Below are positions 35,431-44,787 of a DNA stretch of 64,000 nucleotides, piece after piece. The notes beneath the pieces were generated by a model. The model searched no databases. It had not been told where the DNA came from and worked only from the letters and a program-made list of their open reading frames with translations. The translations under genes and the position numbers were made by a program. The DNA is taken from NCBI RefSeq assembly GCF_020164435.1, contig NZ_JAIUDQ010000018.1:1-64000 (forward strand), in the 5' to 3' direction. Position 1 is the first letter of the stretch; the number at the start of each line of letters is the position of its first letter. The stretch is from Phyllobacterium lublinensis (GTDB lineage: Bacteria > Pseudomonadota > Alphaproteobacteria > Rhizobiales > Rhizobiaceae).

Positions 35431-36108
35431 TTAGCAACTACCTTTCGCTAGGAACACGACCCACGCCGTGCGTATCATGATCCCCAAATCAACCCAGATC
35501 GATCGCGTCTTGAAATAGTCCGTGTCCAGTTTGACCCGGGCTTCGTAGCCGGTGCTGCTCCGCCCGCTGACTTGCCACAAGCCCGTTATTCCAGGCTTCA
35601 TAGCCTTGTAGTAGCGGTATGAGTCGCCATAACGGCAGATTTCGTTCATCACGATCGGCCGTGGTCCGACAATGCTCATTTCGCCGCGAATGACGTTGAT
35701 GAACTGAGGCAGCTCGTCGAGGCTTGAGACGCGCAAGAACCGTCCGAGCCTGTGAATTCTCGGATCAGTTTTAAGCTTCTGGCTTTCCGTCCATTCGCGC
35801 AGTATTTCGGGTGATTGCGAAAGCAATGCCGCCAGGCGCGCATCCGCATCCTTCGCCATGGAACGAAACTTGTAGCAGGTGAACTCTTTGCCATTCAGTC
35901 CGATACGTCGTTGCTTGTAGACGAGCGGAAAGCCGTCGTGCAGTGCCAGCGCGACGACGATAACAACCAAAACCGGAAAGAGGAATACAAGCGCAGCGAC
36001 AGCAAAAACAATGTCGAGCGTCCTCTTGGCAGTTTCATAAAGGAACCGGTTTTTTACCGGCGTGTTTTCGGCCCGCTGTTCAATCAGCGGTTCTGATATG
36101 TACGACAT
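35431..36108 (-). CDS. exoY: ExoY-like undecaprenyl-phosphate sugar-1-phosphate transferase
   Basis: A 225-residue initiating transferase of the polyprenol-phosphate hexose-1-phosphotransferase family, the same length as ExoY of Sinorhizobium. An N-terminal hydrophobic segment (about 30-55) is followed by the catalytic domain with YKFRSM, SSLDELPQFINVIRGEMSIVGPRP and GITGLWQVSGRS. It loads the first sugar (Gal or Glc) on undecaprenyl phosphate and so starts each repeat unit. The exact sugar is not readable. Confidence 0.92.
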   Translation of the reverse strand: MSYISEPLIEQRAENTPVKNRFLYETAKRTLDIVFAVAALVFLFPVLVVIVVALALHDGFPLVYKQRRIGLNGKEFTCYKFRSMAKDADARLAALLSQSPEILREWTESQKLKTDPRIHRLGRFLRVSSLDELPQFINVIRGEMSIVGPRPIVMNEICRYGDSYRYYKAMKPGITGLWQVSGRSSTGYEARVKLDTDYFKTRSIWVDLGIMIRTAWVVFLAKGSC

Positions 36109-36503
36109 GATATTGGCCCCGACCCACCCTTTCGAATACTAAACGCTTTTCGAAAGCGTATTGCTTTTAGATCGTGAGATGGTTACTCCACGACCGGCTT
36201 TTTTCGTTGATACCCCAAGAACTATCAAAGCTGAATACAATACAAAGACAAATCTATACGCAATATGTACAAGTATTGTCGTTATTGTACTGTTATTATG
36301 TTCTTTTTTATGATTCTGCTTGTTCAAATAAGGTATAGTATATTGGTTTTCCGTCAATAATTAATAGTGATTAACGGGGTAGCGGATGTCACTAGCAATA
36401 ATTACTAATGCCTTATGGCGAAGATGGATGCTCGATAAAATAATTGTGAAATACTCACAAAAGGCCTTTGATATGGCCGCGAATCCATCCGATGTATCCG
36501 GCC
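36109..36503. promoter_or_regulatory. AT-rich upstream region of exoY with a palindrome
   Basis: About 395 bases with no gene. The palindrome ACGCTTTTCGAAAGCGT at 36143-36159 (7-bp arms) lies about 35 bases upstream of the exoY start and is a candidate operator. The region from 36230 to 36480 is AT-rich and otherwise featureless to me. Confidence 0.4.
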
Positions 36504-38066
36504 TTATTTCGCTTTGCATAAATCGATGACAAAGCGGTCACCAAGGATGTCGATGTGGTGGCATCCGACAATTCCGGACATGAAATCAGGCCTCACCAGC
36601 CGGACAGCGCTTTCCACATAGTCATCGCTGTCGATCTTCGTGATTTCCTGGATGTTCAGTCCGTAACCATAGGTGCCATTCGAGTTGCACTGTGACGGGC
36701 GCAGCAGACGACCTTCCACCATGTGCACGCGTCCGGCATTGCGGGCGACGTCGCTGCCGATAATGACGGGATTGCGCTTGTGGGGGACAACGGACCGCAG
36801 AGCAGGTCCATCGACTGCAAAGGCGTAGAGTTCGCTGCAGTGATCCATATAGGCGTAATGGTCCGACAGGGACGTTAGCAGCCACCATTGTCCGCCGGTG
36901 CGGAACATGATTGTGTCGGCGGGGCTCTGGCCCTCTAGGGTCGTAGCATAAAGTTCCCAGCGCAGGGGAAACTCGGTGCAGCGCCAGACTTCCACGCGGT
37001 TTGTCTGATGGGTCTCGGGGATCATGAAGATCTCGCCACCATCATTGAAGATGAATGGATAGGACAAATGATAGTTCGTACGCAGACAGGTGCCGAGCAA
37101 CTCGACCTTGTTGTCGGTTAATTTCGCGACTGATATCCAGGCGTTTTGCCGGTTGTTCGGAAAACATTCGAAGAAAATATAGTCTTCGTTGTTCCAGCGG
37201 AACAGGAATGGATCTGCAGCCCACATTCCGTCAGCGAGCTTCAGCTCGGTTGTTTGCCCGGGGGAGAAATTCTCCACCGTCCCGCGCCCCATGTGCACGC
37301 GCCAGCTCCTGGCGTCGAGGCCAAGCCTCGATCTCGCCTGGATCAGGATCTTTCCAAGAACATTGCCGCCAAGCCTGAACATATACGCAATGGCATCGAG
37401 CGTACCTGGCATTTCGGCCTTGGCTTTGAACTGTTCTGGCCGTTCAACCCTCAATTCCCGCGTATCTGCGAGTCGGCGCAGTTCGCGCATCATGAGAATG
37501 ACGGACTTTTCCTCGACGAATGCGCCATTCAGCGCGGCACTGAACTTGGTATTGTATGCGGCCGTGGCGAGGGTTCGGGACCGGGTTTCGGAGGCTCGCC
37601 GGACGTTGACCGCAGTGATCGTCAAGGGACCTCGTTCCTTCACCTCCCAGAAACCTGTCCAGTCGAACGTTGGTGATTGAGTATCCGTGAAGCTCAATGT
37701 CCATTCGCCAAAGCGGATGTGCTTGAGCAATTCATCGGCAAGTGGTTCGGCGGCGAGACGGACGACGACGTCCAGGTTCAGGTTCGACAGATCATTGTCG
37801 TCGAGTAGGTTGATAAGCGGCCGGGTTCGCAGACGCGAAAGCACCTGCTTTGCCGGATAGGCCGGCTGACGCGCAAACACGCGTTTGTCCAGACTGTACG
37901 ACAGTCTTCCCAACAGTGGCGCAGCCGGTGCCGTGAATGGCTTGGTCAGGAGCACTGCATAAAAATCAAGCCGGTCATCGGCCAGAATGTCGTTGAGAAG
38001 CTTGAGTTCCCAATTGCGCAATTGATCAATTGACGCTGCTAGAACGCCAATGCGAAGCTTTGACAT
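36504..38066 (-). CDS. GINT1-like (glucosamine inositolphosphorylceramide transferase N-domain) protein
   Basis: A 520-residue protein in two parts. Residues ~1-180 resemble a formyltransferase-like Rossmann fold (KLRIGVLAASIDQLRNWELKLLNDI). Residues ~265-520 match the beta-propeller domain found at the N-terminus of plant GINT1 and related to GH43-type sugar-binding propellers (WAADPFLF, MIPETHQ, NGTYGYGLNI). Such bacterial proteins occur in polysaccharide loci and probably modify or bind the glycan. ATG 38066 has a GGGGG box; the frame continues to 38108 but that is not needed. The true reaction is unknown. Confidence 0.78.
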   Translation of the reverse strand: MSKLRIGVLAASIDQLRNWELKLLNDILADDRLDFYAVLLTKPFTAPAAPLLGRLSYSLDKRVFARQPAYPAKQVLSRLRTRPLINLLDDNDLSNLNLDVVVRLAAEPLADELLKHIRFGEWTLSFTDTQSPTFDWTGFWEVKERGPLTITAVNVRRASETRSRTLATAAYNTKFSAALNGAFVEEKSVILMMRELRRLADTRELRVERPEQFKAKAEMPGTLDAIAYMFRLGGNVLGKILIQARSRLGLDARSWRVHMGRGTVENFSPGQTTELKLADGMWAADPFLFRWNNEDYIFFECFPNNRQNAWISVAKLTDNKVELLGTCLRTNYHLSYPFIFNDGGEIFMIPETHQTNRVEVWRCTEFPLRWELYATTLEGQSPADTIMFRTGGQWWLLTSLSDHYAYMDHCSELYAFAVDGPALRSVVPHKRNPVIIGSDVARNAGRVHMVEGRLLRPSQCNSNGTYGYGLNIQEITKIDSDDYVESAVRLVRPDFMSGIVGCHHIDILGDRFVIDLCKAK

Positions 38067-38260
38067 ATCGCCCCCAAAAGTGCAGCGTACCCAGCTCCCC
38101 CAGCGCACCTTTTTGGCGTCGTAACCGTGCCGGCTGAGTACGATCCCATCCTGAATGTCACACTTTAAAAGGTGGTCGTCTAGGACTCCTAATCTAATTG
38201 ATTAGCAAGATAGTTCCTGAATAAGGGCCGCTAATCTGGTATCAATTATGGAGTGCTCAT

Positions 38261-39844
38261 TTGTGGGCCAACCGCAAATTCTCAAATGAAAACAAGAAGT
38301 CAGAACGTCTACCGATCCGATGCTATCGGAGTTTGGGCGAAATTGGGGATACTGACCTGGAACAGATAGCTAAGAAGAATACGGAAAGCGTTTCCGCCAA
38401 AAAGGCGGCTGTGATGGGCTTTGCGGCAATGGCGTCACGTGTTTCCGCGCAGCTTGCGCAGGTGGCCGTCTTTGTCCTCGCTGCGCGCATGCTTTCAGCC
38501 GCTGAATTCGGCGTCTATACCCTCACCCTTGCGGTCGCAATTTTCTTGACCCGGGTATCCGAGGCGGGATCCCGGGAGTTCCTCATGAGCTGCCGGGAAG
38601 ACCGCTCACTGTTCGACCAGATTGCCACGGCAGCCCTCGTCAGCGGTGTAATTGCCATGTGTGCCGGAACCGTGGCCTCCGCTGTCATGTACGATTTTTT
38701 CGACATGGTGCTGGCTGGCGAGCTGCTGGCGCTATTCTCGGTCTGGGTCGTATTCTCAACGGTCAGTGCCGTCTATGCCGGATTACTGGTGCGGCAAAGC
38801 CGTGCCGAACTGCATTCCATATTTCTCATGGTGGGCGAAGGCGTTGGCCTGCTGGCGGCGTTGTTCGGCCTGATGTCAGGCTGGGGCATATTCGCCTTGG
38901 CCTTTGGCAAATTCTGCATGCAGATTACGTACCTCGCTTGTGCCATTGCGACGACGAGATGGATTCCCCGCCTGCGCTTGCACTGGGTTGTGGTGCGCGA
39001 ACTGGCCGAATTCTCACGCTATATTCTCGCCACCAGAATGGTCGCCTACTTTCATACCTATGCGGTGACGTTCATTATCGGTATTTTTCTGGGTGCAACC
39101 AGCGTTGGCTACTATCGGGTGGCCGAACGCCTTGGCTCCTCCTTCGCCGAATTGATGGAAGAACCTGCTCGCCTGATTGCCTGGGTGAGCCTCCGGCGTG
39201 CCGTGCGGGAAGATCACAGTGCGGCCGAACTGAAACGAAACGTGGGTAAGGAGGCAGCCGTGTTCCTGCCGATCCTGCTCGCGCTGGCTGCACCGATCTT
39301 CATCGGATTGGCCCTGATATCGGAAAATCTGGTTGTTCTCCTGCTCGGCGAACAATGGCACCCGGCTGCACCGCTTACGTCAATCCTAGCCCTTGTCTAC
39401 ATGCTTTACATACCCAATGTCCTGACTGAGCCCCTGCTGTCATTGACCGGACAGGTGCGCCGCTTGCCATTCATCTCGCTTTTGAATGCGGCGATCGCGG
39501 TGACGTTCATCCTGGCATCCGTATCATTTGGAACGGTGGGCGTAGCGATCGGTCAGTTGATGGCCGGCCTGATCACGGTTTGTGTAACGATCTGGCTGCA
39601 AAGCCACTACGGCGGAGTCGCTTGGAAGACCGTCGGGTTTCATGCCTCTATCGTTGCACCGGCTCTGATAGCGATGGTGGCGGGTGTGATCTGGGTTTCA
39701 GCAGTCGCCGTATCACCAGAGATACAGCTCGGTCTGCAGATTTTGACGGGTGCCGTGATTTATTCCGGCGTGCTCGGAACACTCTACCTTTGCTTTTTTT
39801 GGAAACACCCGCGCATTTCGATTCAGAGACAGGAAAGCACCTAA
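38261..39844 (+). CDS. lipopolysaccharide/EPS flippase (Wzx/MATE-like)
   Basis: A 527-residue membrane protein with about 12-14 transmembrane segments and the polysaccharide-synthase pattern near the N-terminus (FVLAARMLSAAEFGVYTLTLA). Such proteins flip undecaprenyl-linked repeat units across the inner membrane. No ATG is available near the start: TTG 38261 is used because GGAG lies seven bases before it, and the first ~45 residues are polar and may be mis-assigned. Confidence 0.87.
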   Translation: MWANRKFSNENKKSERLPIRCYRSLGEIGDTDLEQIAKKNTESVSAKKAAVMGFAAMASRVSAQLAQVAVFVLAARMLSAAEFGVYTLTLAVAIFLTRVSEAGSREFLMSCREDRSLFDQIATAALVSGVIAMCAGTVASAVMYDFFDMVLAGELLALFSVWVVFSTVSAVYAGLLVRQSRAELHSIFLMVGEGVGLLAALFGLMSGWGIFALAFGKFCMQITYLACAIATTRWIPRLRLHWVVVRELAEFSRYILATRMVAYFHTYAVTFIIGIFLGATSVGYYRVAERLGSSFAELMEEPARLIAWVSLRRAVREDHSAAELKRNVGKEAAVFLPILLALAAPIFIGLALISENLVVLLLGEQWHPAAPLTSILALVYMLYIPNVLTEPLLSLTGQVRRLPFISLLNAAIAVTFILASVSFGTVGVAIGQLMAGLITVCVTIWLQSHYGGVAWKTVGFHASIVAPALIAMVAGVIWVSAVAVSPEIQLGLQILTGAVIYSGVLGTLYLCFFWKHPRISIQRQEST

Positions 39845-39905
39845 CGAGGTTCTAACCGGCCAGTATCAATCAATCGGCCGACCGCAGACGACAGGAGAGG
39901 GAACA

Positions 39906-40607
39906 ATGCACGAAACAACCGGAACGACAGAATTCGCATCAGGCATTGCTACAGTTTCGCCGAAGCTCCACCGGTTTCTTGGCGTCGAACTTGAGATTGC
40001 TCCGGGCGTTCTCGTCCCGCGCGAAGAGACAGAATTGCTCGGCCTCACTGCGATCAACATCTTGGCGAAGGAACAATCTGCCGTTCTCGTGATCGACATG
40101 TGCTGCGGCTCCGGAAATCTGGGCCTTGCGGTGGCCGCTGCCCTACCCAATTCACGGGTGCTGGGAGCCGATCTTACCGATGAAACGGTTGATCTTGCTC
40201 GCCGGAACGTCGAGCGCTTGGGGTTTGAGCAGCGCGTCAAAATCTATCAGGGGGATTTGTTTGATGCGATGAACGGACAGAATCTCGTGGGTAAGGTGGA
40301 TATGATCATTTGCAATCCGCCGTATATCTCAGCGCGACGCCTCGAGGATAGTTTGTCGCATCTTCTGGTCAATGAACCCAGGGAGGCATTCGATGGGGGC
40401 CCATTCGGCATCTCGATCCTCCAGCGCGTAGTGCGCGATTCGGCATCATTCCTTCGGCCGGGTGGCATCCTGGCTTTTGAATTCGGCGAGGGACAGCATC
40501 AGCAAGTCGCCCACCTCCTCTCAAGGGCTGCTGCATATGATCAAATATCTTTCGTCGACAATGAGGCGGGTATCCCCCGCGTTGCGGTAGCGCACAAACA
40601 AGTTTGA
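39906..40607 (+). CDS. PrmC/HemK-like N5-glutamine methyltransferase family protein
   Basis: A 233-residue SAM-dependent methyltransferase. It has VPREETELL, the SAM loop DMCCGSGNLGLAVAAAL and the NPPY motif, the signature set for PrmC/HemK and N6-adenine methylases. It is shorter than true PrmC (about 280) because the N-terminal helical domain is missing. Its place between a flippase and a GNAT gene suggests a specialised substrate, possibly a glycan, small molecule or protein of this locus. Confidence 0.82.
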   Translation: MHETTGTTEFASGIATVSPKLHRFLGVELEIAPGVLVPREETELLGLTAINILAKEQSAVLVIDMCCGSGNLGLAVAAALPNSRVLGADLTDETVDLARRNVERLGFEQRVKIYQGDLFDAMNGQNLVGKVDMIICNPPYISARRLEDSLSHLLVNEPREAFDGGPFGISILQRVVRDSASFLRPGGILAFEFGEGQHQQVAHLLSRAAAYDQISFVDNEAGIPRVAVAHKQV

Positions 40608-40642
40608 TTGATGAAGGAGTAGAGTACTTGGACAGGATTGCG

Positions 40643-41746
40643 ATGAGTGAAGTGAGAAACATCACACCGCGGGACATGCCTGCGGTCGCAAGCATGTTCT
40701 GGAATATGTTCAAGACCACTAAGGCATCCGTGCCCCAATCGCTGGTGGATTACCTGTCCAAACTCTACCTCCATCCGTCACGTGCTGATTCGGACATTAT
40801 TTCGCAGGTCCATGTTCGCGGCGACGGTGTGCTGAACGGCTTCATCGGTTCAATTCCGTTAAGAATGTCGCTCGACGGCTCGCTTGTCCGCGCGGCCATT
40901 TGCGGACCATTGATGGTCGAAGACTACGCCGATGATCCTCTGGCCGGGGCACGTTTGCTTCGGGCATTTCTCGCGGGCCCACAGGACGTCTCTCTCAGCG
41001 AGACGGCCAACGAGACTTCGCGAATCATGTGGTGTAAATTGCGCGGATCTGTACTGCCAGCTTATAGTCTGGAATGGGTCAGGGTTTTTCGTCCCGCCGG
41101 CTTCGCCATCGAGGTTGCCGCCGGCCGCTTTCAGGGAATGCGGCTCTTGGCACCCTTGGCAAAGCCACTTGATGCCGCTAGCCTCAAGCTCTCCAAAGGG
41201 AGTCATCCGGACTCTGCTCCCATTTCCGAGATGAACGGATTTGTCGATAGTGATATCGACTGCGACTCACTCGCAGGCATTATTCCATCACTATTGGAAC
41301 GTTTCAGCCTGCGTCCGGTCTGGGATACACCGGATCTTGAATACATCCTCCAGGAAGCGAGAACCAAATCGAGCTATGGCGCCATGTACAGCCGGGTCGT
41401 CCGATCACGCAATGGCGTGCCTGTCGGAGCCTATCTCTATCATGGCGCTCCCGGGCGGATCGCACGGGTGTTGCAGGTTCTGGCTGCGAAGGAACGGGAG
41501 GGGGCCGTACTGGACAGCCTGCTCAACCATGCACGCTCCAACGGTGCCGTTGCAGTCCGTGCCCGCACACAGCCCCACCTCCTTCAGGCAATGATGGTGC
41601 GCCGGGGCATATTCTTCCAACGGTCGTCCACAGTCGTGCATTCGCGCGATTCGCGAGTGCTTGATGCGTTCACGGAAGGAAATGCCTTCTTCAACGGCCT
41701 GGCCGGAGAGGGCTGGAATCGGCTCAATGGCGACGATTTCAACTGA
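40643..41746 (+). CDS. GNAT-family acyltransferase-like protein
   Basis: A 367-residue protein that begins VRNITPRDMPAVASMFW, the usual opening of GNAT domains, and has a second weak GNAT-like half around residues 230-340. It would transfer an acyl group from acyl-CoA (or carrier) to an amine or hydroxyl of the sugar repeat. Start choice is uncertain: ATG 40643 or TTG 40628, which has AAGGAG ten bases upstream. The gene is packed against the methyltransferase gene. Confidence 0.72.
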   Translation: MSEVRNITPRDMPAVASMFWNMFKTTKASVPQSLVDYLSKLYLHPSRADSDIISQVHVRGDGVLNGFIGSIPLRMSLDGSLVRAAICGPLMVEDYADDPLAGARLLRAFLAGPQDVSLSETANETSRIMWCKLRGSVLPAYSLEWVRVFRPAGFAIEVAAGRFQGMRLLAPLAKPLDAASLKLSKGSHPDSAPISEMNGFVDSDIDCDSLAGIIPSLLERFSLRPVWDTPDLEYILQEARTKSSYGAMYSRVVRSRNGVPVGAYLYHGAPGRIARVLQVLAAKEREGAVLDSLLNHARSNGAVAVRARTQPHLLQAMMVRRGIFFQRSSTVVHSRDSRVLDAFTEGNAFFNGLAGEGWNRLNGDDFN

Positions 41747-41766
41747 AGGCGCGATGCGGCGGACGT

Positions 41767-42249
41767 TTAAACGCTGATATTGTTTAGCTTTATGAAAGAC
41801 CAGATCGACTTGTTGACATCGGCGATGGCATCGATGGTCGATTGAATCCTCAACATTTCCGCGTCGTCCAGCGCTTCAACTTTTCCGTATTTCAGATTGT
41901 CATTCATATCGACAATCCGCATCAGCTGTGTTGATGCGTTGTGACCTGTTTCGTCGAACGAGTATATGCAGTGGTTGTATTTGTTGCGCAGCCGCTGCTC
42001 GCGAGTCATTCGGCCGGTGATTGCAAGGACTGCAGCCTTGGTATCTGGCGGGGTCGATCTGATTTTCGCCAGCCGCTCGAGCAAGTCGATTCTTGCCCTA
42101 GTCGTGTTGAGTGTCAGGAAGATGACGGTTGCCGCTTCCTTGTTCGTCTTGAGCAGGTGGGCAATCAGGTAGATGAACAGGCTTTCGGTGTTCGTCCACG
42201 TGTAATTGAGTTTGCCCACCAGCATCAGCACATCATTGATGCGGGACAT
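41767..42249 (-). CDS. hypothetical protein, helical
   Basis: A 160-residue protein with no domain I know. It looks all-alpha, with KLNYTWTNTESLFIYLIAHLL and RARIDLLERLAKIRST as amphipathic helices. It starts four bases after the end of the LuxR gene, so it shares a transcript with that regulator and may work with it. Confidence 0.75.
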   Translation of the reverse strand: MSRINDVLMLVGKLNYTWTNTESLFIYLIAHLLKTNKEAATVIFLTLNTTRARIDLLERLAKIRSTPPDTKAAVLAITGRMTREQRLRNKYNHCIYSFDETGHNASTQLMRIVDMNDNLKYGKVEALDDAEMLRIQSTIDAIADVNKSIWSFIKLNNISV

Positions 42250-42253
42250 TGCT

Positions 42254-43081
42254 TTATACGACTCGGCCCATTTCCAGCGAACTATCTAATCGCCCCATCG
42301 GGTTATTATACCCTCTAAAAGGGGGCTGGAAAGCCTCCTGGTCCATGCTGTTGCGATATACCGCTGCCGCCTGGGTGCGATTGTGAACCCGCAGCTTGCG
42401 TATAAGGTTGTGCACGTGGACCTTGACCGTATGTTCCGAAAGCGTCAGGCGATCGGCAATGATCTTGTTCTGCAGCCCTTCCGAGAGAAGTTCCAGGATC
42501 TGGTGCTCCCGCAGCGTCAATGTCTTGATGGGTCTGCCGCCATTAAGAGTGTTCTTGAGCTGGCTGCTGTAAAGCTGAGGCTGCCCGCCATTGTTCAAAG
42601 GCTTTTCGATCGAGCGCGCGATGGCGGAAGGATAGTATTCGCCGCCATTCAACAGGAGCCAGATGACCGCCAGCCAGATATCGAGTTTCAGGCTGAATGG
42701 CAAAAGTCCCTGGACCAGTCGCTGGTCGAACAGGCTGTTCAGCTCATGCAGGCCGGCGCTGTGATCATCGATCATCAATGTCACGGATGCATTCGGAAAA
42801 CGCTGCTTGCAGCGTGCGATGCATTCATTGAGTTCGAGAACGAAACCGGTATGTACCAAGACCAGACCAATGTCCTCGTCGGACTCGTCCGTCTCCAGCA
42901 GCTTGCTCGACAGGTTCACCCGAATTTCAGGGAACGTACGCTCGAGGGATTGAACTAATCCCTGGAAGACGGCTCCTGCTTCGGCATAAATGAAGATGCC
43001 ACTCTTGAATTTGGAATCACCATCAATTTTTGATCCATATTGGATATGGTCGCCGATTGTACGCGGTATATTTCCAGACAT
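42254..43081 (-). CDS. LuxR-family transcriptional regulator
   Basis: A 275-residue regulator with a C-terminal LuxR/GerE helix-turn-helix at about 187-242 (LTLREHQILELLSEGLQNKIIADRL, HTVKVHVHNLIRKL). The N-terminal ~170 residues resemble a receiver fold, but the usual phosphoacceptor surroundings are not clear, so it may respond without phosphorylation. It diverges from the secreted repeat-protein genes and probably controls them and the EPS genes; a palindrome at 43387-43401 is a candidate site. Confidence 0.9.
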   Translation of the reverse strand: MSGNIPRTIGDHIQYGSKIDGDSKFKSGIFIYAEAGAVFQGLVQSLERTFPEIRVNLSSKLLETDESDEDIGLVLVHTGFVLELNECIARCKQRFPNASVTLMIDDHSAGLHELNSLFDQRLVQGLLPFSLKLDIWLAVIWLLLNGGEYYPSAIARSIEKPLNNGGQPQLYSSQLKNTLNGGRPIKTLTLREHQILELLSEGLQNKIIADRLTLSEHTVKVHVHNLIRKLRVHNRTQAAAVYRNSMDQEAFQPPFRGYNNPMGRLDSSLEMGRVV

Positions 43082-43749
43082 AATAGCCCCCTACGCCCTT
43101 TGATGAGAAGTATTTCTCTCAGGATTTATTTGCGTTTTTGATTTTTAGTTTCTTTAAGTTCTTTTGTTCAGTCTCACCACTATGTCTTTAAGCCCCCGGC
43201 TAGACGTGTTGATTAACAGAGGATTAATAAAAGGAGCGTGACGCGGCCGTGACATGAGTCAAAGGGTTTGTATATTTACTGATTCGGCGCGCTGATTGCG
43301 TCGACAAAGACAGCGGCGACTTTTACTTAGACCACTGGTTCGACAATATTGATTATAAATCATACTAAACGGTTTTAGTCGAAGTTGAGTCAAATTGACT
43401 CCATACCCGCAAGCGGCTGAAAAGTTTCCATAATTCGTGAATTTTGGCGCTCCGCGATTTTCTGTTGGACGGCCTTTTTCGGGACTAATCAGAATTGGTA
43501 ACTTACTGTCTCAGGCTTTGAGTCCTAACGTTCAATAGCTTGGATATCGTGGTTCTTAGTGGGGGCATCCAAGCAACAGCACCGTAAACATCAGTCTCGT
43601 ATTGCGTATTTAGCATTTGGTTCGCGCCGAATGCTATCTGAATCGTTGATGTTTGCTCAACGTAAAAAGCTTATCGGGCTCGCAACTATAACCTCGTTTG
43701 AAATGCATAGAGGCTTTTGCTTGCTCCGAGGCACATCGGAGGATTTGTT
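43082..43749. promoter_or_regulatory. divergent region between the luxR-type gene and the secreted proteins
   Basis: About 670 bases with no gene. The perfect 15-base palindrome GAGTCAAATTGACTC lies at 43387-43401, and the half TGAGTCAAA recurs near 43255. These are candidate sites for the LuxR regulator. The length allows several promoters. Confidence 0.45.
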
Positions 43750-44676
43750 ATGTCCAACAGAAACAATCAACATTACAATTATCATCCTGGCGACGACGCA
43801 TCAGCTGAAGCAGATGCTTCAGCCGCTGCTGCTGCACTTGCTCTTCAATTGCAGGCACAGGGTCAGGGACAGCTTGAAGTTCAGGGCCAAGGACAGGGAC
43901 AAGGCCAGGGACAAGGTCAGAGCCAGGACCAGCATTCCAGCTCAGAAAACTGGAACGGCAACGGCAACGGCAATCTGAACGGGAATGGCAACGGCAACCT
44001 GAACGCCAACGGCAACCTGAATGCCAACGGCAACCTGAATGCCAACGGCAACCTGAACGAAAGCTACAACGTCAACGAGAACCACAATTCAACTGACGTT
44101 TGCGTCAATGTCGACGTGGGTGTCGACCTTGAAGGCTATCTGCCGACCGATGATGACTTTGCCGATCTTGATCTGCATGGCAACACGTTCGACAACATCT
44201 TCATCACCGATACCGGCACCATCAATTATGATCCGGGCAATGACGTCGGGTTCGCCGTTAATTTTGCTGGCGGCACCAACAACTTTGCTATCAACCAGGT
44301 TCTTGACCTTGTTGATAACGACCAGGCATCGCAGATCAGCCAGAACAACTCGGGCGGTATCTCACTGAGTGCATCGGGCGGCTCCGCACATGCGGGCGAC
44401 GGTATTGACAGCGGCGGCGGCGGCGGTTGGGACGGCGGCTGGAGCGGCATGGACAGCTTCTTCGGTGGCAACAACCATGGAAACAACGGCTCCGATGGCA
44501 GCAGCACAGAAGCAGGTCACGATGTGAACGGCTCCAGTGCAGCAAGCGCAGCAGCCAACATTACAGTGACCAATGGCATCCAGGAAATCATCCAGGGCGC
44601 AAATCTGCAGCAGAACGCTGTCGATATCAACTTTGGCACAATCGAGACCCATACGTCCGGCGACGACCTATCATAA
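43750..44676 (+). CDS. Gln/Asn/Gly-rich repeat protein, candidate T1SS substrate
   Basis: A 308-residue acidic protein of low complexity without a signal peptide. Residues ~35-60 are QGQGQ-type repeats, ~70-110 are NGNL/NANGNL units, and the rest is a Gly/Ser/Asn/Asp-rich region with Ile-Gln-rich segments such as IQEIIQGANLQQNAVDINFG. Q/N-rich sequence of this kind is typical of amyloid-forming or matrix proteins. The ATG follows GGAGG. The next genes are another repeat protein and a complete ABC/MFP pair for type I secretion, so export by that system is likely. The function is inferred only. Confidence 0.78.
   Translation: MSNRNNQHYNYHPGDDASAEADASAAAAALALQLQAQGQGQLEVQGQGQGQGQGQGQSQDQHSSSENWNGNGNGNLNGNGNGNLNANGNLNANGNLNANGNLNESYNVNENHNSTDVCVNVDVGVDLEGYLPTDDDFADLDLHGNTFDNIFITDTGTINYDPGNDVGFAVNFAGGTNNFAINQVLDLVDNDQASQISQNNSGGISLSASGGSAHAGDGIDSGGGGGWDGGWSGMDSFFGGNNHGNNGSDGSSTEAGHDVNGSSAASAAANITVTNGIQEIIQGANLQQNAVDINFGTIETHTSGDDLS
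43850..44058 (+). repeat. low-complexity coding repeats (GQ and NANGNL units)
   Basis: Two kinds of coding repeats follow each other: CAG-GGC-type units giving (GQ)n around 43858-43925, and 18-base units giving Asn-Ala/Gly-Asn-Gly-Asn-Leu around 43955-44058. They lie inside one reading frame and explain the low sequence complexity. Confidence 0.85.
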
Positions 44677-44787
44677 GAACAATAACCAGGCGGACCTGCC
44701 TGATCTGACAATGGTCTGCGCAACATCTTGCGCAGACCGCTTGTCGACGGGGTTGCAGGTGACAGCGGGAAATAGGGAGTCATCGAC

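Noticed and set aside
43850..44058. A second possible CRISPR or satellite array
   Set aside because: The units are in-frame Gln/Gly and Asn/Leu codons inside one gene with a good ribosome binding site.
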